NCBI RefSeq assembly: GCF_000974785.1 | Contig: NZ_BBWV01000001.1 | Location: 868,001-932,000 of the forward strand | Source of the DNA: Flavihumibacter petaseus NBRC 106054 | Lineage (GTDB): Bacteria > Bacteroidota > Bacteroidia > Chitinophagales > Chitinophagaceae | Length of the DNA: 64,000 bases | Direction of reading: 5' to 3' | Part shown: positions 18,568 to 27,364 of the stretch, in pieces | How the letters are laid out: every line of letters begins with the position of its first letter | How positions within the stretch are numbered: position 1 is the first letter of the stretch | Made by a program: the position numbers and the translations under genes | The notes under the pieces: generated by a model | The model's input: the letters and a program-made list of their open reading frames with translations, nothing else | What the model was told of the DNA's origin: nothing | Database searches by the model: none

Positions 18568-20277
18568 ACTCAGGTACTTCCCAACGATCGGCATCCTTCT
18601 GCCCACACCAAATGCTTTTGCGCTGACCCGTATAATGGGACAGAACTGGTTCCGCTTGTACTCATTCGAATTGACCAGTTTCAGTACACGGTTCACCAAC
18701 GCGGCATCAATACCCATGGCGATGATCTCCTGCGGCCCCTGGTGTTTTTCAATATACTGATACAGCACTTTATCCAACAGGTCATAGGGCGGCAGACTGT
18801 CACTGTCTTTCTGCCCCGGACGCAGTTCTGCAGAAGGCGGCTTGACAATTATATTTTCAGGGATAATCTCGCCATTGCGATTAATATAGCGTGCCATCGC
18901 AAATACCTGCATTTTATACAGGTCACCTAAAACCCCCAGTCCGCCCGCCATATCACCATACAACGTACCATATCCCGTAGACAGCTCACTCTTGTTGGAA
19001 GTGTTGAGTAGAATATATCCAAACTTGTTGGCGATCGCCATCAGCAGGTTACCACGGGTACGGCTTTGAATATTTTCTTCGGCAATACCAAAGGGCAGGT
19101 CTTTGAATATCGGTGAAAGGGTGCTGAGAAATGCATCGTAAACCGGAGCAATCGGAATGATGTCGTAGGGATTACCAAGGTTTCTGCTCAGCTGAACAGC
19201 GTCATCAACGGAATGCGAAGTGGAATAACCGGATGGCATCAGCACCGCCCGCACGTTCTCTTTACCCAGCGCTTCACAGGCAATGGCAAGCGTCACTGCA
19301 GAATCAATGCCACCACTGCTGCCAAGGATCGCTTTGGAAAAGCCCATCTTTTCGAAATAATCGCGGATTCCCAATACCAATGCCGCATGGATCTGCCGCA
19401 TATTATTCGGATCGGTGAGATAGGGAATGATCATCTCCGGATCTTTCACTTTAGACACCCGCATTTCCTTATCCAGCTTCCGGGCAACAACACTTGAACC
19501 ACCGGTCAGAAACATGCTGTCATCAAGATCGACAATGGCGAAATCCTCTTCAAAATATTTCAATTCACGTACGAGTTCACCAGACGCATTATACACCAGG
19601 CTTCCTCCGTCAAATACAACTTCGGTCTGCGATCCGACGGCGTTGCAATAGACCATAGGTAACTTATAGGCGAGCACGTTCGCCCGTACTACCTCCTTCC
19701 GGTCTTCATCATGATCGTAGTCAAATGGCGAAGCCGAAATATTGATCATCAGATCAGGACCCGCTTTGATAAGCTCATCCATGGGGCAAACACGGTATAG
19801 CGGATTTTCGTCAAGCGCCCAGATGTCCTCGCAGATCGTCAGGGCAATTTTTCTGCCCTTAAAGGGTATTACGTTCCATTCAAATGCGGGCTCGAAATAG
19901 CGGTATTCGTCGAATACATCATAAGTAGGCAGGCAGGTCTTTTGAGCAACCGCTTTCACCCTTCCCTTTTCAAGCAGCCAGGCGGCATTAAAAAGGTCTT
20001 TACCTTCCTTTCGCGGGTTCCGCTGAGGGCAACCTATGATTACCGCTACTTTATCCGTATGCTGGCAAAGCGTATCAACAGCCGCATAACATTGGCGGAT
20101 AAAATCTTCAAATTCCAGGAAATCCCTGGCCGGATATCCGCAGACGCTCAGTTCGGAAAAGACCAGCAGATCCACCCCGGCAGCCTCTGCCTGCCGGATA
20201 GCCCCGATCATTTTTTCGATATTGGCGGAAAAATTGCCGATATGGTAATTCTGTTGCGATATCGCTATTTTCAACAT
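18565..20277 (-). CDS. nadE: Glutamine-dependent NAD+ synthetase
   Basis: 570 residues in two domains. The N-terminal nitrilase-type glutaminase has the triad Glu42 (FSELSVCG), Lys113 (AQKTCLPTYD) and Cys149 (ALTICEDIW). The C-terminal ATP-pyrophosphatase synthetase has the P-loop SGGIDS at 321-326. It converts deamido-NAD+ to NAD+ using ammonia from glutamine that is channelled between the domains. It is a single gene that diverges from gldB across 75 bp. Confidence 0.97.
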   Translation of the reverse strand: MLKIAISQQNYHIGNFSANIEKMIGAIRQAEAAGVDLLVFSELSVCGYPARDFLEFEDFIRQCYAAVDTLCQHTDKVAVIIGCPQRNPRKEGKDLFNAAWLLEKGRVKAVAQKTCLPTYDVFDEYRYFEPAFEWNVIPFKGRKIALTICEDIWALDENPLYRVCPMDELIKAGPDLMINISASPFDYDHDEDRKEVVRANVLAYKLPMVYCNAVGSQTEVVFDGGSLVYNASGELVRELKYFEEDFAIVDLDDSMFLTGGSSVVARKLDKEMRVSKVKDPEMIIPYLTDPNNMRQIHAALVLGIRDYFEKMGFSKAILGSSGGIDSAVTLAIACEALGKENVRAVLMPSGYSTSHSVDDAVQLSRNLGNPYDIIPIAPVYDAFLSTLSPIFKDLPFGIAEENIQSRTRGNLLMAIANKFGYILLNTSNKSELSTGYGTLYGDMAGGLGVLGDLYKMQVFAMARYINRNGEIIPENIIVKPPSAELRPGQKDSDSLPPYDLLDKVLYQYIEKHQGPQEIIAMGIDAALVNRVLKLVNSNEYKRNQFCPIIRVSAKAFGVGRRMPIVGKYLS

Positions 20278-20352
20278 ATTGGAAGTAATTTCGAGCTCCG
20301 AATGTACGGACTACTTACAACAACAAAACTCAGGCAGAAACGTTTCAATCCG

Positions 20353-21372
20353 ATGAAAGGCAGTTATTGCATGTTCCTGGCAGTGATTTTTTTCCTCTCC
20401 TGTGGTGACAGAAAATCACAAAAACCAGACATTTCCAATATTGCCGTAAAGGCAGAAATTCAGCGCTTTGACCGTGACTATTTTGCACAGGATTCCAACC
20501 ACCTGCCGGAAGGGTTGTTAAAGCTTCAGCAACAATACCCGGTTTTCATCAACGACTTTACCGCCAATATCCTGGGGGCAGGCATCATCGGTGATTCCAA
20601 TAAAGTGCTGCCGGTTGCCAATCGCCATTTCTTCACCAGCTACGCCGCTGCCTACGATCAGGTAAAAGGCCGGTTTTCCGATCTGTCAGCTACCGAACGT
20701 TCCCTGCAACAGGCTTTCCAGTATGTAAAAGCTTATTTTCCTGCTTATAAAGTACCCGTGTTCATCAGCTATTTCGGGCCATTTGACGGGCCGGGCGCCG
20801 CGATCACGGAAAATGCCATAGTCATCGGTCTTCATCTTTACGCAGGTGCCGACTATCCCTATTATACTTCACCAGAGGGTCAGCAATTGTACCCGACATA
20901 TATCTCCCGGCGATTCGATAAAGCTTACATCCCGGTCAACTGTATCAAAGCTGTGGAAGAGGATTTATTCCCCGATAAAAGTCAGGGTATGGCGCTGGTC
21001 GACCAGATGATCGAAAAAGGAAAATACTGGTGGCTTGCCAAACAGTTTCTGCCCGATTCACCAGACAGCCTGATCACCGGCTTTTCAAAAGAGCAGCTTG
21101 ATTGGTGCGAAAGCAATGAAGGTATTATCTGGAACCTCATGCTGCAGAACGACCAGATCTATACTACAGATCCGTCCATGATCCAGAATTTTATCGGCGA
21201 GGCGCCCGGGACCCAGGGTTTTCCGCCTGCAGCACCAGGTAACCTGGGGCAATGGATAGGGATGAAAATCGTGGAAACCTACATCGACAAAAACAAGGCT
21301 ACGACACCAGGACAGCTCATGCTGCTCAAGCCGCGCACTATTCTTGAAAGCGCGAAATACAAACCCCGGTGA
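20353..21372 (+). CDS. gldB: Gliding-motility lipoprotein GldB-like
   Basis: 339 residues from ATG 20353 (MKGSYCMFLAVIFFLSCGD). The N-terminus is a lipoprotein signal with Cys17 in FLSC. The rest matches the GldB family: RFDRDYFAQD, an ISYFGPFDGPGAAI segment, the YISRRFDKAYIPVNCIKAV block and the C-terminal GEAPGTQGFPPAAPGNLGQW. GldB is needed for gliding in Flavobacterium and is found widely in Bacteroidota, including non-gliders. The longer frame upstream to 19942 is antisense to nadE and was rejected. Its TGA directly abuts the stop of the convergent YcxB-like gene. Confidence 0.88.
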   Translation: MKGSYCMFLAVIFFLSCGDRKSQKPDISNIAVKAEIQRFDRDYFAQDSNHLPEGLLKLQQQYPVFINDFTANILGAGIIGDSNKVLPVANRHFFTSYAAAYDQVKGRFSDLSATERSLQQAFQYVKAYFPAYKVPVFISYFGPFDGPGAAITENAIVIGLHLYAGADYPYYTSPEGQQLYPTYISRRFDKAYIPVNCIKAVEEDLFPDKSQGMALVDQMIEKGKYWWLAKQFLPDSPDSLITGFSKEQLDWCESNEGIIWNLMLQNDQIYTTDPSMIQNFIGEAPGTQGFPPAAPGNLGQWIGMKIVETYIDKNKATTPGQLMLLKPRTILESAKYKPR

Positions 21373-21852
21373 TCATTTACCGCCAATGTGACGGCGCAAC
21401 AATTCGCGTACCAGCTGCTGGTCGCCGCTGTCTCCGATCGCATCCTTAGGTAGCAGAAAAAATGAATTCGGTGTAAAATAGAGATGGAAGAAAAAAGGTG
21501 TCTCAAGGTATTTGCTGAACCGGTTCCAATGCCACGACTGTGTGCCTCTGCCGGTTTGGAGTACCACCCCGGTATCGTCAAGATGCATCAGGAAGGAATC
21601 CCTGAAAGTTTCAGAGCGCTTGTAGATACTGTTGGGCATGATCTGCCAGACCACCAGCATTACAAGCATCCACAACGTGGAAAATATCAGGAATGTAAAA
21701 GGAGTTACCCGTTTAAAATAGAGCAAAATGGCGGCCACGATGGTAAACAGGTTAATGCCTATCACCAATAACCGGATCTCAGGCTTTGTAAAAAAATGAT
21801 ACCGCAATGCCTGGATCACCTGTTTGCGGTCATACCGGAAAGAAATATTCAT
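21373..21852 (-). CDS. YcxB-like membrane protein
   Basis: About 159 residues if started at ATG 21852 (MNISFRYDRKQVIQALRY); an alternative ATG at 21873 adds seven residues. Two adjacent membrane helices (IRLLVIGINLFTIVAAILLYF and FLIFSTLWMLVMLVVW) are followed by a soluble C-terminal domain with WHWNRFSKYLETPFFFHLYF and a LLPKDAI motif. This is the layout of the YcxB-like domain family, a PH-like fold of unknown role. Confidence 0.8.
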   Translation of the reverse strand: MNISFRYDRKQVIQALRYHFFTKPEIRLLVIGINLFTIVAAILLYFKRVTPFTFLIFSTLWMLVMLVVWQIMPNSIYKRSETFRDSFLMHLDDTGVVLQTGRGTQSWHWNRFSKYLETPFFFHLYFTPNSFFLLPKDAIGDSGDQQLVRELLRRHIGGK

Positions 21853-21875
21853 AATCTGCTGATCGCTAAACAAAC

Positions 21876-21903
21876 CACCCCGGAGCCTCGCGGAACCGGG
21901 GTG
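21876..21903 (-). terminator. Hairpin downstream of the 38-residue lipoprotein
   Basis: Perfect 8-bp arms CACCCCGG and CCGGGGTG enclose a 12-base loop. On the minus strand it lies 27 bp after the small-lipoprotein stop and is followed by GGTTTGTTT. It probably ends that transcript before the YcxB-like gene. Confidence 0.6.
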
Positions 21904-21930
21904 ACTTTGTCAATTCATTTACCAATCATT

Positions 21931-22047
21931 CTAGCGGATAGGCCGGCAATGCTTGTACTTGTTGTTGGCTGCCTCGCTCGGCGTTACAGCCCGGTTACAA
22001 CTTGCCAGTAATATCCCCAGAAAAGCAATGGCCAATAGTTTACGCAT
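21931..22047 (-). CDS. 38-residue putative lipoprotein
   Basis: A short frame from ATG 22047 encodes MRKLLAIAFLGILLASC, a textbook lipoprotein signal with Cys17 in the lipobox LASC. A 21-residue mature tail follows that contains NRAVTPSEAANNKYKHC and ends in an RPIR terminus. The signal peptide and the downstream hairpin argue for a real gene despite its size. Function unknown; many Bacteroidota carry such tiny lipoproteins. Confidence 0.6.
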   Translation of the reverse strand: MRKLLAIAFLGILLASCNRAVTPSEAANNKYKHCRPIR

Positions 22048-22167
22048 ACGGTCGGGATTTTAGGTTACGGATCAATTAACGCATTACTTAATACGAAAGA
22101 TATGCCAAAGCCAGTAAAAAATCATCCATTCGTCTAAATTTTAAGGTCGAAGTTGCCGGAAATGGAA

Positions 22168-22195
22168 AGGGCCCCCTGTAAAAACAGGCGGCCCT
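22168..22195 (-). terminator. Terminator downstream of nrdJ
   Basis: A 12-bp stem with one mismatch (AGGGCCCCCTGT against ACAGGCGGCCCT) and an AAAA loop on the plus strand lies 30 bp past the nrdJ stop. The minus-strand tail CCCTTTCCATTTCC is only moderately T-rich. Confidence 0.65.
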
Positions 22196-22225
22196 GGTTC
22201 TATTGAAACCGTCCATATTAACGAA

Positions 22226-25200
22226 TTAACTGCAACCCAGACTGTTACCGCAGTTCAGGCATTTATAGCAGGTGCCGCTCCTGATGGTCAGGTGGCCGCA
22301 AACATTGCAGGCCGGGGCATCACTTTGCATTGATTTATTGGCTGCACTGAGTGCATCATAGTTGCCCTCCGTGGTGGCTTTCATGGCCGTGGATTTGGGT
22401 GCCTTTACCGCCGCAACGATCCGCACATCACTCAATTCGGGTGTTTTCTTTTCGGGTTCAGCAGCGGGTTCATCCCAGTCTTCATCACCCATATTCATCA
22501 GCTCGGGCTTGTCCAGCACATGCACCAGGTCTGACCGGTCGAGGTACTCGTAGGCCAGTGATCTGAAAATAAAATCAACGATTGACGTGGTGCTCTTGAT
22601 GTTGGGATGATCAACCATACCCGCAGGCTCAAACCTGGTGAAGACAAACTTTTCTACAAACTCTTCCAGCGGAACACCATACTGGAGACCAATGGAAACG
22701 GCAATGGCGAAACAGTTCAGCATGCTGCGCATGGTCGCTCCTTCCTTGGCCATATCAATAAAGATTTCACCCAGCGTACCATCATTATATTCTCCTGTCC
22801 GGACGAACAGGGCCTGTCCGGCGATCTTTGCCTTCTGCGTATATCCCCTGCGTTTGGCCGGCAACGTCCGCCTTTCAACGATCATAGCAAGACGGCGTTT
22901 AAGCTTGGTATCCGGTGATGCCTGAACGCGCTTCTGAACTTCTTCCAGCAGTTCATCGATCGTCAGCTTCCCGAGATCAATGATATTGGAAGCTGGTGCC
23001 GGTGCCGGTTCAGCTTTAGCTGCACTGTCTTCAGTTTTTTTCTTTTTATCACTCTTGTTGCTGAGCGGCTGGCTCAGCTTTGATCCATCGCGATAAAGCG
23101 CATTGGCTTTCAGACCAAGTTTCCAGCTCAGCATATAACAATCTGCGATCTCCTCTACCCTGGCTTCATTAGGGAGGTTAATGGTTTTGGAGATGGCGCC
23201 GCTGATAAAGGGCTGAACAGCAGCCATCATGCGGATGTGGCCGTGGGCATGGATATACCGCTCGCCTTTCTTGCCGCACTTGTTCGCGCAGTCGAACACA
23301 GCAAGGTGTTCAGTCTTGAGGTAAGGCGCACCTTCAACAGTCATGGTGCCGCACACATAGTCATTCGCTGCTTCAATTTCTGATTCAGTATATCCTAGGG
23401 CCTCAAGCAGGCTGAAATTCCAGTCATTGTATTGATCTGCAGTGAAACCAAGGCGCTCCAGGCAGGCTTCACCCAGGGTAAACCTGTTAAACACAAAACC
23501 AATTTCGAATGCGCTTTTAACAGCATCGTCCAGTTTGCGGATCTCGTCGGCGATAAAGCCTTTTTCACTAAGGGACTGGTGATTGATAAACGGTGCACCC
23601 GAAAAGCTGGCGGAACCGACAGCAAACTTGATGATGGCATCCTTTTCCTTTTCAGTATATCCCAGGTTATCCAATGCTGCGGGAACTGACTGATTGATGA
23701 TCTTGAAATAACCGCCCCCGCTGAGTTTCTTGAATTTCACCAGGGCAAAATCCGGCTCAACACCGGTGGTATCGCAATCCATCACCAGGCCAATGGTTCC
23801 GGTTGGTGCAATTACTGTTGTCTGCGCATTCCGGTAGCCGAATTTTTCACCCAGCTGCACTGCTTCATCCCAGGCACGGGTAGCTGCTTTCAACAGGTAG
23901 TCCGGGCAGTATTTTGCCTGGATTCCCTGTGGCGCCACGGAAAGGCCTTCATAGGCATCCCCTGCATCATAGGCAGCAGCACGATGATTGCGCATCACCC
24001 GCAGCATATGCTCCCGGTTGGCATCATATCGGGGGAAGGGTCCGAGGATCTCTGCCAGTTCGGCGGAGGTTTTATAGGCAATGCCAGTCATGATCGCGGA
24101 GATAGCACCTGCTATACCACGGGCTTCTTCACTGTCATAGGGTATTCCGCTGACCATCAGCATGGTACCGAGATTGGCATAACCCAATCCAAGCGTACGG
24201 TAGTCAAATGAAAGTTGTGCTACTTCTTTCGATGGGAATTGCGCCATCAGCACGGAGATCTCCAGCACCACCGTCCACAACCGGCAGGAATAACTGTATC
24301 CCTCCACATCAAATGTATTCGTCGCCGTGTCAAAGAACCGCATCAGGTTGGCAGACGCCAGGTTACAGGCGGTATTGTCCAGGAACATGTATTCCGAACA
24401 GGGATTAGAAGCATTGATACGACCGCCCTCAGGACAGGTATGCCATTCATTGATGGTGGAATCATACTGAAGCCCCGGATCAGCACAACGCCAGGCTGCG
24501 TAGGCAATCTTGTTCCACAGTTCCCGGGCGGGAACCTTCTTCATGATACGACCATCACTTCTTGCTTTTAATTCCCAGTCTTCATTGTTTTCCAGTTTAT
24601 CAAAAAACGCATTCGGGATCCGGACGGAGTTATTGGAATTCTGTCCACTTACCGTACGGTAAGCTTCACCTTCATAGTCGCTGGAATAACCGGCTGCAAT
24701 GAGGGCGCCCACTTTCTTTTCTTCTTCTACTTTCCAGTCGATAAAATCCACGATCTCGGGATGGTCCAGGTCAAGGCAAACCATCTTGGCCGCACGGCGG
24801 GTAGTGCCACCGCTTTTGATAGCACCTGCCGCACGATCACCAATTTTCAGGAAGCTCATCAGTCCGGAGGACGTTCCGCCACCACTCAACTTTTCTCCTT
24901 CACCACGGATATGGGAAAAATTGGTGCCAACGCCGGAACCATATTTAAAAATGCGGGCTTCCCTTACCCAAAGATCCATAATACCACCCTCATTCACGAG
25001 GTCATCATCAACACTTAAAATAAAACAGGCGTGCGGTTGTGGACGCTCATAGGCCGACGTGGATTTCTTCAACACGCCGTCATGCTGATCCACGAAATAA
25101 TGGCCCTGTGGCTTGCCCGTGATGCCATAGCATTCGAACAAACCGGAATTGAACCACTGCGGACTATTCGGCACACAAGCCTGGTTGAGGATAGAATAAA

Positions 25201-25567
25201 CCAGCTCTTCGTAGAATACCTGAGCGTCTTTTTCTGAAGCAAAATAGCCGTAACGTTCACCCCATACCCGCCAGCAATGCGCCATCCTGTGAGCAACCTG
25301 CTTTGAGGACGTTTCACGTCCAAGGCTTCCATCCGCCTGCGGCACACCAGCCTTCCGGAAATATTTCTGCGCCAGGATATCCGTGGCGATCTGGCTCCAG
25401 GTTTTTGGCACTTCCACATTATTCATTTCAAACACCACCTCCCCATTGGGGTTGCGAATCACCGAGCTTCTGTAATCATACTCAAACAGGTCAAAGACCG
25501 GAACTCCCTCTTTCGTGAAGCGGCGGCTGAAGGACAGCCCTTTTGCGGCGGTTTTTCTGGTTGCCAT
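22226..25567 (-). CDS. nrdJ: Adenosylcobalamin-dependent (class II) ribonucleotide reductase
   Basis: About 1113 residues from ATG 25567 (MATRKTAAKGLSFSRRF). It has the large-subunit core: QACVPNSPQWFNSGL, RRAAKMVCLDLDHPEIVDFI, NNSVRIPNAFFD, NASNPCSEYMFLDNTACN with an active-site Cys, and GTIGLVMDCDTTG. It ends in cysteine pairs (CNVCGHL, CYKCLNCGNSLGCS) that form the re-reducing and zinc-ribbon tail. This length and tail match the vitamin-B12-dependent NrdJ type, which makes deoxyribonucleotides using adenosylcobalamin and needs no oxygen. The frame continues 66 codons upstream but without family features. A perfect palindrome lies 98 bp upstream of the start; I see no clear cobalamin riboswitch. 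Confidence 0.95.
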   Translation of the reverse strand: MATRKTAAKGLSFSRRFTKEGVPVFDLFEYDYRSSVIRNPNGEVVFEMNNVEVPKTWSQIATDILAQKYFRKAGVPQADGSLGRETSSKQVAHRMAHCWRVWGERYGYFASEKDAQVFYEELVYSILNQACVPNSPQWFNSGLFECYGITGKPQGHYFVDQHDGVLKKSTSAYERPQPHACFILSVDDDLVNEGGIMDLWVREARIFKYGSGVGTNFSHIRGEGEKLSGGGTSSGLMSFLKIGDRAAGAIKSGGTTRRAAKMVCLDLDHPEIVDFIDWKVEEEKKVGALIAAGYSSDYEGEAYRTVSGQNSNNSVRIPNAFFDKLENNEDWELKARSDGRIMKKVPARELWNKIAYAAWRCADPGLQYDSTINEWHTCPEGGRINASNPCSEYMFLDNTACNLASANLMRFFDTATNTFDVEGYSYSCRLWTVVLEISVLMAQFPSKEVAQLSFDYRTLGLGYANLGTMLMVSGIPYDSEEARGIAGAISAIMTGIAYKTSAELAEILGPFPRYDANREHMLRVMRNHRAAAYDAGDAYEGLSVAPQGIQAKYCPDYLLKAATRAWDEAVQLGEKFGYRNAQTTVIAPTGTIGLVMDCDTTGVEPDFALVKFKKLSGGGYFKIINQSVPAALDNLGYTEKEKDAIIKFAVGSASFSGAPFINHQSLSEKGFIADEIRKLDDAVKSAFEIGFVFNRFTLGEACLERLGFTADQYNDWNFSLLEALGYTESEIEAANDYVCGTMTVEGAPYLKTEHLAVFDCANKCGKKGERYIHAHGHIRMMAAVQPFISGAISKTINLPNEARVEEIADCYMLSWKLGLKANALYRDGSKLSQPLSNKSDKKKKTEDSAAKAEPAPAPASNIIDLGKLTIDELLEEVQKRVQASPDTKLKRRLAMIVERRTLPAKRRGYTQKAKIAGQALFVRTGEYNDGTLGEIFIDMAKEGATMRSMLNCFAIAVSIGLQYGVPLEEFVEKFVFTRFEPAGMVDHPNIKSTTSIVDFIFRSLAYEYLDRSDLVHVLDKPELMNMGDEDWDEPAAEPEKKTPELSDVRIVAAVKAPKSTAMKATTEGNYDALSAANKSMQSDAPACNVCGHLTIRSGTCYKCLNCGNSLGCS

Positions 25568-25664
25568 ACAATATTTTGATGGGTTGAAAAATGAAGAAAT
25601 CGTCAATTTCTGCGGTACGGGTGGAAACGAAAGTAACAGGCGGCCTTCTAAAATCATACCCGGA

Positions 25665-25686
25665 AATATCCACCAATGTGGATATT
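25665..25686. promoter_or_regulatory. Perfect 9-4-9 palindrome upstream of nrdJ
   Basis: AATATCCAC, spacer CAAT, GTGGATATT. The arms are perfectly complementary and the site lies between nrdJ (minus) and the DUF2490 gene (plus), nearer nrdJ. It may be a dimeric repressor operator. It does not match the NrdR-box consensus I know. Confidence 0.45.
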
Positions 25687-25823
25687 CAATGGGGAAAAAT
25701 GGGAATAACCCGATAGGCCTTGATTTGAAGCATTTTGAGTAAAAAAGATTAAAAATCCATGACAAAACTCGTCATTTTCCCCTATTGACCGATTTAATGC
25801 GGCAGGTTGCTTTTATTTGCGCT

Positions 25824-26546
25824 ATGAAGCGTTTAATTCTTACCTGCGGGGTGGTTCTGTTGTTTATGCTGCCCGCTGTTTCACAAACCACTCACACAGG
25901 ATGGCTGGCTACTTTCTATTCCGTCGATTTCAATAAAAAATCCGGCTTGATCGGAGATGTCCAATTTCGCTCCGGCGACGATTTTAATCATATGCAGACT
26001 TTAATGCTGCGCGCCGGTTATCAATATAAGCTCAAACCCTGGATGACGGCAACTGTGGGTTATGCCCTGGTGCAGCATCGCCGTACCATTAACGGATTCA
26101 GTGGATATGGACCGGAACACCGCATCTGGGAGCAGCTGATATTACTGCAGAAAGTGAAATTCATCAATATCCAGCATCGTTTCCGCCTGGAGCAACGATT
26201 TATCAGCAAATCATATGAAGACGACGGTTCGATCAGGCATGACGGTAATATCTATTCCAACCGCTTCCGGTATTTCTTCCGGTCAGTGATACCCTTTGGC
26301 GGCCAGAAGGATTTCAGCCGCGGCGCATTCGGTGCTGTACAGGATGAGGTGATGCTGCAGTTCGGCGACAAATCCGGAACGAACGGCAAGGTATTTGACC
26401 AGAACCGGCTTTACCTGGCGCTGGGTTACCGGTTCAGCAAAAAAGTTGACCTGGAAGCCGGCTACATGAATCAGTATGTGGAAGGAAGGCAGGATAATTT
26501 TGTCAACAACCACGTGATTCAGCTGGCAACTTACCTGCGCTTCTAA
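25824..26546 (+). CDS. DUF2490 family protein, probable outer-membrane barrel
   Basis: 240 residues from ATG 25824. A signal peptide (LILTCGVVLLFMLPAVSQ) is followed by alternating aromatic strands (GWLATFYSVDFN, MLRAGYQYKLKPWMTATVGY, HRFRLEQRFISKSY, LYLALGYRFSKKVDLEAGY) that end YLRF. This is the pattern of DUF2490 proteins, thought to be small beta-barrels. Function unknown. It diverges from nrdJ across 256 bp and is followed by the GGGPS-family gene after 59 bp. Confidence 0.8.
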   Translation: MKRLILTCGVVLLFMLPAVSQTTHTGWLATFYSVDFNKKSGLIGDVQFRSGDDFNHMQTLMLRAGYQYKLKPWMTATVGYALVQHRRTINGFSGYGPEHRIWEQLILLQKVKFINIQHRFRLEQRFISKSYEDDGSIRHDGNIYSNRFRYFFRSVIPFGGQKDFSRGAFGAVQDEVMLQFGDKSGTNGKVFDQNRLYLALGYRFSKKVDLEAGYMNQYVEGRQDNFVNNHVIQLATYLRF

Positions 26547-26576
26547 GCAGGATTGTGCCATACCAGCATTTTTTTG

Positions 26577-26584
26577 CATTTTTG
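26577..26584 (+). promoter_or_regulatory. Candidate -7 box before the GGGPS-family gene
   Basis: CATTTTTG, one mismatch from TAnnTTTG, 21 bases before ATG 26606. A TTG lies 21 bases upstream (26553-26555). Weak support for a separate promoter. Confidence 0.25.
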
Positions 26585-26605
26585 TTTCACAGCATGACCT
26601 TTTGA

Positions 26606-27364
26606 ATGCAGCAAGGAATTTACCAATATATCAGGGACAAGAAGAAAGCAAGGCAGAAATCATTCGCCATGCTGGTCGATCCGGACAAAGTGACCCCGCA
26701 ATCTGTCGGCAAACTCACACGACAGGCAACCGCCGCGAAAGTGGACTACCTGCTGGTGGGCGGAAGCCTCGTGATCTCCAACCATCTCGATTCCTGCATT
26801 ACCGCAATTAAGGACCAGTGCGATATTCCGGTAGTGCTGTTCCCGGGAAGTCCATCTCAGATCTCAAGACATGCAGACGCATTGCTTTACCTGTCGCTAA
26901 TCTCCGGCAGAAATCCTGAGCTGCTGATAGGACAGCACGTCATCAGTGCCCCTTTTGTAAAGCAGAGCGGACTGGAAATCATCAGTACGGGGTATATGGT
27001 GATTGACGGCGGCGCTCCTACAACTGTGTCGTATATCAGTAATGCCAGCCCCATCCCGTCAGACAAGAATGAAATCGCACTTTGTACAGCACTGGCTGGT
27101 GAAATGCTGGGAATGAAACTGATCTATATGGATGCCGGCAGTGGTGCCCAAAAAGCCATTTCGGAAGAAATGATCAGCGCAGTGGCTGAACAGATCACTG
27201 TTCCGCTGATCGTAGGCGGTGGTATTAAAGATCCAGAGAAAGCTTATCTCAATTGTAAAGCAGGTGCTGATATCATTGTGGTGGGCAATGCAATTGAAAA
27301 GGATCAGTCACTGATCAGCGAGATGGCCGCTGCCGTGCATGCGTCAGCCAGGATCGGTCTATAA
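26606..27364 (+). CDS. Geranylgeranylglyceryl/heptaprenylglyceryl phosphate synthase family protein
   Basis: 252 residues of the PcrB/GGGPS TIM-barrel family. SFAMLVDPDKVT holds the first Asp ligand, then come DYLLVGGSLV, VLFPGSPSQIS, ISTGYMVIDGG, IYMDAGSGA, PLIVGGGIKDPEKA with the phosphate-binding glycines, and ADIIVVGNAIE. Family members join sn-glycerol 1-phosphate to a polyprenyl diphosphate, the first ether bond of archaeal lipids. Bacteroidota homologues belong to the larger-length group, but the product in these bacteria is unsettled. It overlaps the TPR gene by 6 bp at the 3' end. Confidence 0.93.
   Translation: MQQGIYQYIRDKKKARQKSFAMLVDPDKVTPQSVGKLTRQATAAKVDYLLVGGSLVISNHLDSCITAIKDQCDIPVVLFPGSPSQISRHADALLYLSLISGRNPELLIGQHVISAPFVKQSGLEIISTGYMVIDGGAPTTVSYISNASPIPSDKNEIALCTALAGEMLGMKLIYMDAGSGAQKAISEEMISAVAEQITVPLIVGGGIKDPEKAYLNCKAGADIIVVGNAIEKDQSLISEMAAAVHASARIGL

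Noticed and set aside
19942-20352. 137-codon extension upstream of gldB
   Set aside because: Lies antisense to nadE and precedes the lipoprotein signal; the start at 20353 is right.
25568-25823. Possible cobalamin riboswitch before nrdJ
   Set aside because: I looked for the B12-box-like segment and did not see a convincing one; a covariance search would decide.
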